A DNA stretch of 64,000 bases from Martelella lutilitoris (GTDB taxonomy: Bacteria > Pseudomonadota > Alphaproteobacteria > Rhizobiales > Rhizobiaceae). This document shows, piece by piece, positions 8,291 to 15,984 of this stretch. The stretch lies in NCBI RefSeq assembly GCF_016598595.1, contig NZ_CP066786.1, positions 581,501-645,500 on the forward strand. Direction: 5' to 3'. A model generated the notes under the pieces. It did not search any database and was not told where the DNA came from. It was given only the letters and a program-made list of their open reading frames with translations. Numbering within the stretch: the first letter of the stretch is position 1; every line of letters starts with the position of its first letter. A program made the position numbers and the translations under genes.

Positions 8291-9586
8291 ATGATGCCGA
8301 AACAATATATCATTCCCGGAATGATGATCCGGGATATGCTGGTTCCGGTGCCGCTCGACTGGACGAAACCCGATGGCGCCTTCATCCAGATTTTCGTGCG
8401 CGAGATTGTCGATCCGGTGAAACGGCGTGACGACCTGCCGACGCTTGCCTTTCTGCAGGGCGGGCCGGGCGGCAAATCGCCAAGGCCCGTGGGCGGCGGT
8501 CCGTCCTGGCTTGCCGAGGCGTTGAAGACCCATCGCGTGATCCTGATCGATCAGCGCGGCACCGGCCGCAGCAGCCGCATCGAGGCGGAAACCATGTCGC
8601 GCTTCGAGAATGGCGAGGCGGCGGCCGACTATCTGATGCATTTTCGCGCCGACAGCATCGTTGCCGACTGCGAACATGTGCGCAAGAACCTGATGGGCGA
8701 TCGCAAGTGGGAGACGCTCGGTCAGAGCTTCGGCGGCTTCATCACGCTCACCTATCTCTCGCAGGCCCCCGAAGGGCTCGCCGCCTGCTACGTGACCGGG
8801 GGGCTGTCCGGCCTTTCGGCCTCCGCGGACGAGGTCTACCGCCGCACCTATCCGCGCGTGGCCGTCAAGAACCGGCAGTATCACAAGCGCTATCCGCATG
8901 ATGCGGGTCTGTTCTCGCGCATTGCCGATCATGTTGCGGAAAATGATGTCCGCCTGCCCGATGGCGACCGGCTCACGGTGCGCCGGCTGCAGACGCTGGG
9001 GATCGCATTCGGGGGAGGGGCCGGCTTCGAAAGCGTGCACTGGCTGATGGACGAGGCCTTTGCCGATCCGGATGAAACGCGCCTTTCAGACAGCTTCCTC
9101 TTTTCCGTCATGGCGGCGACCGGCTTTGATTCCAATCCGCTCTACGCCCTTCTGCAGGAGAGCATTTACGGGCAGGGAAGCGCGCCGACGAACTGGGCGG
9201 CCGAGCGCATCCGCGCCGAGTTTCCGCGCTTTCATCCCGATCAGCGGCCGCTGATGATGACCGGCGAGATGGTTTATCCTTGGATGTTCGAGGAGATACG
9301 GTCCCTGCGCCCGTTCCGGGACGCGGCCGAGGCACTTGCAGCGCATTCTGGCTATCCGCCGCTTTACGATGCGACGCGGCTTTTTGCCAATGATATTCCC
9401 GTTGCCGCCGCCGTCTATCACGACGACATGTATGTGGATGCCGGGCTTTCGCTGGAAACGGCTGGGAGGCTCGGCAATTGCCAAGCCTGGGTCACCAATG
9501 AATACGAGCATGACGGGTTGCGCCAGAGCCCGGAAGTCTTCCGCCGCCTGCGCACCCTCGTGCAGGAGCGCGGCGGTCCGCTCTGA
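8291..9586 (+). CDS. Alpha/beta hydrolase, proline iminopeptidase-like (family S33)
   Basis: A 431-residue cytoplasmic hydrolase with no signal peptide. It has the oxyanion-hole stretch LQGGPGG near 55-61, the strand with DQRGTGRS near 87-94, and the nucleophile elbow GQSFGG at 144-149, making Ser146 the nucleophile. A candidate base is the His in YEHDGLR near the C terminus, and a candidate acid lies in DDMYVD. Length and motifs fit the prolyl-aminopeptidase/tricorn-interacting-factor group, which releases N-terminal residues from short peptides. ATG codons at 8291 and 8294 are both possible; an AGGA lies upstream at 8276. It appears to be a single-gene unit. Confidence 0.85.
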   Translation: MMPKQYIIPGMMIRDMLVPVPLDWTKPDGAFIQIFVREIVDPVKRRDDLPTLAFLQGGPGGKSPRPVGGGPSWLAEALKTHRVILIDQRGTGRSSRIEAETMSRFENGEAAADYLMHFRADSIVADCEHVRKNLMGDRKWETLGQSFGGFITLTYLSQAPEGLAACYVTGGLSGLSASADEVYRRTYPRVAVKNRQYHKRYPHDAGLFSRIADHVAENDVRLPDGDRLTVRRLQTLGIAFGGGAGFESVHWLMDEAFADPDETRLSDSFLFSVMAATGFDSNPLYALLQESIYGQGSAPTNWAAERIRAEFPRFHPDQRPLMMTGEMVYPWMFEEIRSLRPFRDAAEALAAHSGYPPLYDATRLFANDIPVAAAVYHDDMYVDAGLSLETAGRLGNCQAWVTNEYEHDGLRQSPEVFRRLRTLVQERGGPL

Positions 9587-9634
9587 TCCTTCCCGGCCCC
9601 TGTTGAGCCTTCGCGGCTCTCGCCCCTGAAGACA

Positions 9635-9661
9635 GCCGGGACGCGGTAGCGTGCGCCCGGC
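9635..9661 (+). terminator. Possible terminator after the hydrolase gene
   Basis: A stem GCCGGG (9635-9640) / CCCGGC (9656-9661) is followed by the short T-rich run ATTGTTGT. A smaller hairpin, GAGCC-TTCGC-GGCTC, lies at 9605-9619. Either could end hydrolase transcription. The U-tract is weak. Confidence 0.4.
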
Positions 9662-9713
9662 ATTGTTGTCGCCTGTTATGAATTCTTCATCATTCGTTCA
9701 ACGAAGTGTCGTT

Positions 9714-9751
9714 TTGCAAGTTTAATTGCATGTTGCCATCACATTGCAATT
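9714..9751. promoter_or_regulatory. Promoter/operator region with repeated TTGCA half-sites
   Basis: This AT-rich stretch just before the binding-protein gene holds TTGCAA (9714-9719), TTGCA (9726-9730) and TTGCAA (9744-9749). The segment 9724-9751 forms an inverted repeat, AATTGCA and TGCAATT, with a 14-base spacer. It is a plausible binding site for the RpiR-family regulator encoded at the end of the operon, but no experiment or comparison supports that yet. Confidence 0.4.
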
Positions 9752-9775
9752 TTTGTTGCGAAAAGGATTTTTCGA

Positions 9776-11032
9776 ATGATGAAACTTTCCGCCTATCTTC
9801 TGGCCGGCTCCGTCGCGCTTTCCGCGTCTGCCGCCTTTGCCGATACCACTGTCGAATTCTGGCACAGCTTCTCCGACACCAGCGCCAATGGCGCAGCGCT
9901 GGCAGAAATCATCGACAATTTCGAAGCCGCCAATCCTGGCATCACCATCGATTCCCAGTTCATCGGCAATTACAACGACATCGTCGCCAAGCTGCAGGCC
10001 GCAATCCCCGCGCGCCGCGCGCCCGATGCGGTGATCATGGAAGTCACCCGCTACGGTCTTTTCGCCGATCGCGGCGTGCTCGATGATCTCTCCGAGCGTC
10101 TCGCCAATGACCCGCTTGCCGACAATCTGTTCGACTTTGCCCGCGAGGTCGGCGTCTATGAGGGCAAGAACTATATCGTACCCTTCAATTCCTCGACGCC
10201 GGTTCTCTATCTCAACAAGGCCGTCTTCGACGCTGCCGGTTTTGAGGAAGAGCCGAAGCTTGAGACCTATGACGATATCCTGGCTGCCGCGCAGCAGATC
10301 ACTGATACTCTGGGTGACGAAGGTATCATGGGTATGACGGCGCCGGGCCAGTTCGCCCGCTGGGGCCTGATCATGTCGAATGACAGCGACCTGATCGACT
10401 CGAAGACCGGCGAAATCCTGATTGATGCGCCGAACACGGTCGAGGCCTATGAATGGATGGCCTCGCTCGTCGACGAATACAAGGTTGCCTCGCCGGATGG
10501 CGTGACCGACGAGAAGAAGGACAAGCAGTTCTTTCTCTCGGGCAATGCCGGCATGATGATGAACTCGACCGGCAATTACGGCGATGCCAAGGAAGCGCTC
10601 GGCGATGACCTTCTGGTTCGCCCGATGCCCTGCAACAAGACCTGCGCGGTTCCGATCGGCGGCGCCGGTATCGGAATTCTCTCCTCGGCCGAGCCGGAAG
10701 TGAAGGACGCCGCCTACAAGTTCATCTCCTTTGCCGCCTCGCCGGAATCGAACGCCATCTGGTTTGCCGGAACCGGCTACATGCCGATCAACCGTCATAC
10801 GGCGGAACAGCCGCGCGCTGCCGAAGCGCTTGCCAACGCAGAAGGCATCGATGTCGCCATCAAACAGCTCGACTTTGCCCGTGGCCGTCCGCGCCCGGTC
10901 GTCGTCACCTGGATGCGCGCCAACGAATATGATGTCTGGCAGTCGATCGCTCTCGGTCAGCGCAGCGCCGAGGAAGCGCTGTCCGACTTTGCCGAGCGCA
11001 CCCGTCAGGAAGCCCAGCGCCTTTCCAACTGA
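9776..11032 (+). CDS. ugpB: Glycerol-3-phosphate-type ABC transporter binding protein (UgpB-like)
   Basis: A 418-residue periplasmic protein of the CUT1 class, with a Sec signal peptide ending in ASAAFA before DTTVEFWHSF. The start TTVEFWHSF resembles E. coli UgpB (TTIPFWHSM), as does the following Gly-Asn-Tyr stretch. ATG codons at 9776 and 9779 sit after an AAAGGA ribosome-binding site. The following genes encode two permeases, a glycerophosphodiester phosphodiesterase and a UgpC-type ATPase, so the likely ligands are glycerol-3-phosphate or glycerophosphodiesters. The ligand is inferred from context, because CUT1 binding proteins are hard to assign by sequence. Confidence 0.8.
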   Translation: MMKLSAYLLAGSVALSASAAFADTTVEFWHSFSDTSANGAALAEIIDNFEAANPGITIDSQFIGNYNDIVAKLQAAIPARRAPDAVIMEVTRYGLFADRGVLDDLSERLANDPLADNLFDFAREVGVYEGKNYIVPFNSSTPVLYLNKAVFDAAGFEEEPKLETYDDILAAAQQITDTLGDEGIMGMTAPGQFARWGLIMSNDSDLIDSKTGEILIDAPNTVEAYEWMASLVDEYKVASPDGVTDEKKDKQFFLSGNAGMMMNSTGNYGDAKEALGDDLLVRPMPCNKTCAVPIGGAGIGILSSAEPEVKDAAYKFISFAASPESNAIWFAGTGYMPINRHTAEQPRAAEALANAEGIDVAIKQLDFARGRPRPVVVTWMRANEYDVWQSIALGQRSAEEALSDFAERTRQEAQRLSN

Positions 11033-11052
11033 TTGATCTGCCGAAAACAACG

Positions 11053-11080
11053 GCCCGCGCGGTGTTCACGCTGCGCGGGC
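11053..11080 (+). promoter_or_regulatory. Hairpin between binding-protein and permease genes
   Basis: GCCCGCGC (11053-11060) pairs perfectly with GCGCGGGC (11073-11080) across a 12-base loop. No U-tract follows, so it is more likely an RNA-stabilising or attenuating structure than a full terminator. It would let the upstream binding-protein message outlast the permease message. Confidence 0.65.
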
Positions 11081-11129
11081 ATCTTCCAATGACAAGCGCA
11101 TTTCCGGCGCCTGTGCGAGAGTCCGCCCC

Positions 11130-11999
11130 ATGCCGCGCAAGCTGACGCCCTATCTCTTCGTCCTGCCGCTGATCTCTTTCATCGCGGTCTTTACCTATAT
11201 TCCGATTGTCACCAGTATCGATCTGAGCTTCCGGCAATGGGATTTCATGACCGCCGACAAGCCGTTTGTCGGGTTTGAGAACTACCGGATCCTGTTCAAT
11301 TCCCGCGAGTTCTGGAATTCTGTGCGGGTTACGGTGATCTTCGCCTTCGTCTCCGTGCCGATCCGCCTCATGCTGGCGCTTTTGATCGCAAGCGCGCTCA
11401 CGCGCGAGACCTTTTCGCGACGCATCCTGCGCGGCGCGCTGTTCCTGCCCTCGGTAACGTCAACGGTCTCGATTGCGGTCGTCTTTTCCTGGGTCTTTTC
11501 CACCGATTACGGCATGGCGAACGGCCTGCTCTCGTTATTCGGCGTCGAGAAAATCCGCTGGATGCAGCGTCCCGATCTCGCGCTCGGCGTGCTGATTTTC
11601 ATCAACACCTGGAAACAGCTCGGCTATGACATCGTCATCTATATTGCCGGCCTGCAGGCTATTCCGCAGGAGCTTTACGATGCGGCGGCCGTCGATGGCG
11701 GAAAGCGACGGCATGTCTTCCGCCGCGTCACCATCCCGCTTGTCATGCCGACGACCTACTTCCTGCTGGTGATCTCGGTGATCGAGGCGTTTCAGGTGTT
11801 TACCCTTGTCTCGGTGATGACCGAGGGCGGTCCGGCTGGCGCGACCGATCTTCTGGTCAACCTGCTTTACCGGATCGGCTTCACCTTCTTCGACATCGGA
11901 CAGGGCTCGGCGCTTGCCGTGCTGCTCTTCATCCTCCTCATCGCGCTCGCGGTCATCAAGTCGCGCGTTCTCGGCCGGAAGGTGCATTATGAAGCCTGA
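11130..11999 (+). CDS. ugpA: Sugar/glycerol-3-phosphate ABC permease 1 (UgpA-like)
   Basis: A 289-residue inner-membrane permease of the MalF/UgpA type, with about six hydrophobic segments. The first is LFVLPLISFIAVFTYIPIV near residues 9-27. The cytoplasmic coupling loop, which contacts the ATPase, contains ELYDAAAVDGGKRRHVFRRV near 182-201. Its stop overlaps the start of the second permease by 11 bases, so the two are translationally coupled. It forms the membrane channel together with the next gene product. Confidence 0.87.
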   Translation: MPRKLTPYLFVLPLISFIAVFTYIPIVTSIDLSFRQWDFMTADKPFVGFENYRILFNSREFWNSVRVTVIFAFVSVPIRLMLALLIASALTRETFSRRILRGALFLPSVTSTVSIAVVFSWVFSTDYGMANGLLSLFGVEKIRWMQRPDLALGVLIFINTWKQLGYDIVIYIAGLQAIPQELYDAAAVDGGKRRHVFRRVTIPLVMPTTYFLLVISVIEAFQVFTLVSVMTEGGPAGATDLLVNLLYRIGFTFFDIGQGSALAVLLFILLIALAVIKSRVLGRKVHYEA

Positions 12000-12798
12000 C
12001 AATCCCATTCTGGCCGGGCTGGCACTCCTGGCCGGGCTCATCTTTCTGTCGCCGGTTCTCTACTCGATCTGGATGTCGTTCCAGACTTCGACGGCGTACT
12101 ACACCGGCGCGGTCGATTTCACGCTCGGCAATTACCGGCTCGCCATCGGCCAGTATAATTTCGCCCGCTATCTGCTGAACAGCCTCATCGTCTCGGGCGC
12201 GGTCACGCTCATCGGCATCAGCTTTGCCACCATGGCCGCCTATGCCTTTGCCCGCTACAGTTTCTTCGGCTCGAACCTCTTGTTTGCGGCGACGGTGGCG
12301 ACGCTGATGATCCCGAGCCATATCAGCCTCATCCCGAACTATCTGACGCTGGCGAAGGTCGGTCTGCTCGACAGCTATGCGGGCCTCATCCTGCCGGCGA
12401 TCTCGAACGGCTTTGCCGCCTTCTTCCTGCGCCAATATATCCGCGGCATTCCGCGCGCGCTGGACGAGGCCGCCTATATGGATGGCGCATCGCCGCTGAA
12501 GGTCTTGTGGCGGGTGATCGTGCCGATCGCCAAACCGGCCATTCTCTCCATGGGCCTCTACATCTTCATCACCGAGTGGAACAACTATATCTGGCCGCTC
12601 GTCGCCACCAGCCGGGATGACCTTTACACACTGCAGGTCGGCCTTGCCCGGCTCTACCGGATCAATCCGGGCGAGGGGCTGATCAACTGGCCGCTGGTGA
12701 TGGCGGCATCGGCCATTTCCATGCTGCCGGTCATTGCCGGTTTTGTTCTGGTCGAACGGCATCTGGTGCGCGGCATCACCATGGGCGCTGTCAAATGA
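11989..12798 (+). CDS. ugpE: Sugar/glycerol-3-phosphate ABC permease 2 (UgpE-like)
   Basis: A 269-residue permease of the MalG/UgpE type. I chose the ATG at 11989 because the protein then begins MKPDNPILAG and runs straight into its first membrane segment; the frame is open further back, but that part lies inside the preceding permease gene. The coupling loop DEAAYMDGASPLKVLWRVI lies near residues 159-177. It pairs with the preceding permease to form the heterodimeric channel. Confidence 0.87.
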   Translation: MKPDNPILAGLALLAGLIFLSPVLYSIWMSFQTSTAYYTGAVDFTLGNYRLAIGQYNFARYLLNSLIVSGAVTLIGISFATMAAYAFARYSFFGSNLLFAATVATLMIPSHISLIPNYLTLAKVGLLDSYAGLILPAISNGFAAFFLRQYIRGIPRALDEAAYMDGASPLKVLWRVIVPIAKPAILSMGLYIFITEWNNYIWPLVATSRDDLYTLQVGLARLYRINPGEGLINWPLVMAASAISMLPVIAGFVLVERHLVRGITMGAVK

Positions 12799-12826
12799 CG
12801 CGACATTTCATAAAAAGGAAAAGACT

Positions 12827-13582
12827 GTGACACGCATTGCCTCCCATCGCGGCGGAACCCTGGACTATGGCGACAGCACCTTTGCGGGCTTTTCCGCAAC
12901 GGCGGCGATGGATGTCGACGAGGTGGAATTCGACCTCCACCCGACTGCCGACGGCCGCATCATCGTCAATCACGACGCAACGCTGGACCGCACCACCGAC
13001 CGCACCGGCGTGATCGCCGAGATGAAGGCAGCGGATGTGCGTGCGGCGATTGTCAATCATGCCGGCGACGGATTTCGTCACCCTCTCTTCATCGAGGAGC
13101 TTTGCGACATCTTCAGGCTGAGCAAGGTCGTCTTCCGCTGCGAGATCAAGCCCGGCGCCGATGGCCGGCCTTATGAGAACTTCGTGCCGCAGGTGATTGC
13201 CGCGCTCGACAGGGCCGGTCGGCTGGAAACCACGGTGTTTTCGTCCTTCCTGCTGGAAAGTCTCGATGCTCTGAGTGAGGCAACCGAGCGGCCCGCGCTC
13301 TGGCTTGTCAGCCCGCCGGTTCTGACCCAGCTTGGCAGTCGCGGCGTGATCGAGATCGCCCGCAGCCGCAGCATTGGCGAAATCTCCGTTAATATCGACA
13401 TGGCCGATGCCTTGCTGAAACAGCAGGCGGAAGACACAGGCCTCGCCTTCGGCGCCTGGGCGGCCCACACCACCCAGCAGATCACCAGGGCCTTCGATCT
13501 CGGCCTCAAGGTGTTCACCACTGATCGGCCCCGCCTGGCCATCGACATACGTGATCAACGGACAAAGGAGGCCGCGCGATGA
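12827..13582 (+). CDS. ugpQ: Glycerophosphodiester phosphodiesterase
   Basis: A 251-residue enzyme that hydrolyses glycerophosphodiesters to glycerol-3-phosphate and an alcohol. The GDPD motifs are present: the starting ASHRGG, the metal-binding EFDLHPTADGRIIVNHDATLDRTT stretch (Glu and Asp, then the HD pair), and later FRCEIKPG. The start is the GTG at 12827, which has an AAAAAGGAA ribosome-binding site and places HRG near the N terminus as usual; upstream ATGs in frame lie inside the permease gene. There is no signal peptide, so it acts in the cytoplasm on imported diesters, like UgpQ of E. coli. Its stop overlaps the next start (ATGA). Confidence 0.92.
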   Translation: MTRIASHRGGTLDYGDSTFAGFSATAAMDVDEVEFDLHPTADGRIIVNHDATLDRTTDRTGVIAEMKAADVRAAIVNHAGDGFRHPLFIEELCDIFRLSKVVFRCEIKPGADGRPYENFVPQVIAALDRAGRLETTVFSSFLLESLDALSEATERPALWLVSPPVLTQLGSRGVIEIARSRSIGEISVNIDMADALLKQQAEDTGLAFGAWAAHTTQQITRAFDLGLKVFTTDRPRLAIDIRDQRTKEAAR

Positions 13583-14628
13583 GCAGCATTTCCTTGAAAA
13601 ACATCCGCAAGGCCTATGATAACGGCCCGACGGTACTGCATGGCGTTTCGATGGATATCCGTCCCGGCGAGTTCATCGTTATCGTCGGTCCCTCCGGCTG
13701 CGGCAAGTCGACGCTTCTGCGCCTGATTGCGGGGCTTGAGGACTGCCGCGAGGGCGACATCGAGATCGACGGCAGGCGCGCCAATGACGTCTCGCCGCAG
13801 GACCGCGATATCGCGATGATCTTCCAGAACTATGCGCTCTATCCGCACATGAGCGTGCGCGAGAACATCGCCTTCGGGCTGGAACTGCGCGGCGTGGCTA
13901 AGAAGGAGCGCAACCGGCGCGCCGAAGAGGTTGCCGCCACGCTGCAGCTCACTCCCTATCTCGACCGCAAGCCCGCCGCTCTTTCCGGCGGCCAGCGCCA
14001 GCGCGTTGCCATGGGGCGGGCGATTGCGCGCGACACCTCGACCTTCCTGATGGACGAGCCCTTGTCCAATCTCGACAATGCGCTGCGCGTCGTCATGCGC
14101 CGAGAGATCAAGGAACTGCACAGGGCGCTGAGGGCGACCATCGTCTACGTCACCCACGATCAGACCGAGGCGCTGTCGCTGGCCGACCGGATTGCGGTGA
14201 TGAAGGGCGGCTGTCTGCAGCAGTTCGACACGCCCGAGGCGATCTATGACCGACCTGCCAACCGCTTCGTCGCCTCCTTCATCGGCGCGCCGGAGATGAA
14301 CTTTCTCGATGCCGGCGCCATACCCGGCGGCATTGTCGCGGGAGGGCTCACGGTGGGGCTGCGCTCCGACGCTTTGACGATCACGGCAACGCGGCCGGCC
14401 GGCGTGGCGCTGCCGGCGCGCGTTACGTTGAGCGAAATGACGGGGTCGGATGTCGTGCTCCATTGCGAAACGCCGGCGGGCCGGGTTACGCTCACGGCGC
14501 ACCGCGGCGCGCTTCCGGGCGATCTTTCCGACTGCTGGATTGCCTGCGACATGAACGCGGCGCATTTCTTCGATACGGAGACGGGCGCGCGGGTTGAAAC
14601 ACAGCAACAGCTTGTTGTGCAGGACTGA
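13579..14628 (+). CDS. ugpC: ABC transporter ATPase (UgpC/MalK type)
   Basis: A 349-residue ATPase powering the importer. Walker A is GPSGCGKST at 37-45; the signature LSGGQRQRVAMGRA, Walker B FLMDEPLSNLD and H-loop YVTHDQTEA follow. The C-terminal 110 residues form the OB-fold regulatory domain typical of UgpC and MalK. It begins with the ATGA overlap of the phosphodiesterase gene and ends 19 bases before the regulator gene. Confidence 0.9.
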   Translation: MSSISLKNIRKAYDNGPTVLHGVSMDIRPGEFIVIVGPSGCGKSTLLRLIAGLEDCREGDIEIDGRRANDVSPQDRDIAMIFQNYALYPHMSVRENIAFGLELRGVAKKERNRRAEEVAATLQLTPYLDRKPAALSGGQRQRVAMGRAIARDTSTFLMDEPLSNLDNALRVVMRREIKELHRALRATIVYVTHDQTEALSLADRIAVMKGGCLQQFDTPEAIYDRPANRFVASFIGAPEMNFLDAGAIPGGIVAGGLTVGLRSDALTITATRPAGVALPARVTLSEMTGSDVVLHCETPAGRVTLTAHRGALPGDLSDCWIACDMNAAHFFDTETGARVETQQQLVVQD

Positions 14629-14647
14629 GGAAGACGACAGAGCCGAC

Positions 14648-15532
14648 ATGAACATACCCGATGGCATTCCCCAGCACCTGAGCGATCTCGTCGCGCTGAA
14701 CTCCGAGCGACTGACCCAGGCGGATACGCGACTTCTCGACGTGCTTCTTCAGAATCCGCTGCGCGCAGCCCTTGAGAACGGCAAGGAAATCTCCACCCGC
14801 GCCGGCCTTCATCCGTCTTCCGCCGTTCGTCTGGCGCGTCGTCTGGGTTTTGAAGGCTATCCGGAATTCCGCACATTCCTGCAGAACAGTCTCGCGGGCG
14901 AGGACGAGGATTTCGACAACGGCGCTGCCCGCGTCGCCGCCCGCCTCCTGCGGGCCGATGAGGGCCACCTGGTCTCCTCCGTCATCGACAGCGAGATCGC
15001 AGCGCTGGAAGCGGCGCGCAACAGTGTTGATGACCGGCAGATTCGAAAGTTTGCCGAAACGGTGCGGGATTGTCGCAAGGTCTTCATCATCGGCACGGGT
15101 CACGCCGGGGCGCTTGCCCAGCTTCTGGGGCTCAGGCTCAATCGTTCGGGCTATGATGCCGTCGACCTGACGGCGACGCCGAACCAGATGCGCGAGAAGC
15201 TGATGACGATGACGGCCGACGACGTGCTCTGGCTTTTCGCCTTCCGCAAGCTTCCGCCTCTGGTGCAGGATATCCGCACCGTCGCCGCGGATCGGGGCGC
15301 GAAAACGCTTGCCGTGACCGACGTGCGCGGCGGACGGTTTTCCCCGCCGCCGGATCATCAGATCACCATTTCGCGCGGATCGCTCGGCCAGTCGCAGTCC
15401 CTCGTCATTCCGATGACGGTTGCCAACACCGTGATCCTCGATCTTGCAGCCATCGACAATGGCCGCTCGATCCGCGCCATCGAACAGTTCGACCGCTTCC
15501 GGGAAGACGGCCCGCCGCTCAGCTGGGGGTGA
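14648..15532 (+). CDS. RpiR-family transcriptional regulator
   Basis: A 294-residue regulator. The N-terminal 75 residues carry the RpiR helix-turn-helix (GKEISTRAGLHPSSAVRLAR). The rest is a SIS phosphosugar-binding domain with FIIGTGHAGALAQLLGLRL near 124-142. The ATG at 14648 is favoured because a GAGGAAG lies upstream; an in-frame start at 14594 would lie inside the ATPase gene. As the last gene of the ugp-like operon it probably senses a phosphorylated product such as glycerol-3-phosphate and controls this operon, possibly also the oppositely oriented cluster that ends 5 bases away. Confidence 0.87.
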   Translation: MNIPDGIPQHLSDLVALNSERLTQADTRLLDVLLQNPLRAALENGKEISTRAGLHPSSAVRLARRLGFEGYPEFRTFLQNSLAGEDEDFDNGAARVAARLLRADEGHLVSSVIDSEIAALEAARNSVDDRQIRKFAETVRDCRKVFIIGTGHAGALAQLLGLRLNRSGYDAVDLTATPNQMREKLMTMTADDVLWLFAFRKLPPLVQDIRTVAADRGAKTLAVTDVRGGRFSPPPDHQITISRGSLGQSQSLVIPMTVANTVILDLAAIDNGRSIRAIEQFDRFREDGPPLSWG

Positions 15533-15537
15533 GAGCG

Positions 15538-15984
15538 CTACTTCGCCCGCCGCTCGACCAGATAGACATGGTCGCAGGCCATCACGACCTCTTCGCGCTG
15601 GTTGCGAACGCGAACCTCCTCGATGACCCGGCCATGGCCCGGTCGCTTCGGATCGTCCTCGCAGCGCGCGATCGTCAGCACGGTGTGGATCGTGTCGCCG
15701 ATGAAGACCGGTTTGGGGAAGCGCAGGCGCTCATAGCCATAGGTGAAGGAGAGCGGATTGATTTCCGACGCCGACAGGCCGATGCCGATGGCAAAGGTCA
15801 TCGTGCCGTGGGCGATGCGCTGGCCGAAGGGGTGATCCTTCATGAATTCCGCATCCATGTGATGGGGAAAGAAATCGCCCGTATGGCCCGCATGGACGAC
15901 GAAATCCGTCTCGGTGATCGTCCGGCCATAGGTGCGGCGCTCCTCGCCGACCTTGATGTCCTCGAAATGGCGTGGCCGTTCCAT
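15538..15984 (-). CDS. MaoC-like enoyl-CoA hydratase
   Basis: A 148-residue hot-dog-fold protein of the MaoC/(R)-hydratase family. The catalytic pair is visible: Asp37 and His42 in TGDFFPHHMD, followed by the conserved PFGQRIAHG. It would add or remove water across a double bond of an acyl-CoA. The start overlaps the stop of the upstream gene by one base. It is the last of four coupled genes, and a CoA-transferase two genes upstream would supply its CoA thioester. The substrate is unknown. Confidence 0.88.
   Translation of the reverse strand: MERPRHFEDIKVGEERRTYGRTITETDFVVHAGHTGDFFPHHMDAEFMKDHPFGQRIAHGTMTFAIGIGLSASEINPLSFTYGYERLRFPKPVFIGDTIHTVLTIARCEDDPKRPGHGRVIEEVRVRNQREEVVMACDHVYLVERRAK

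Noticed and set aside
9676..9694. Pho box before the ugp-like operon
   Set aside because: CTGTTAT-GAAT-TCTTCAT has a fair first half, but the second half matches only four of seven bases; I did not count it as a PhoB site.
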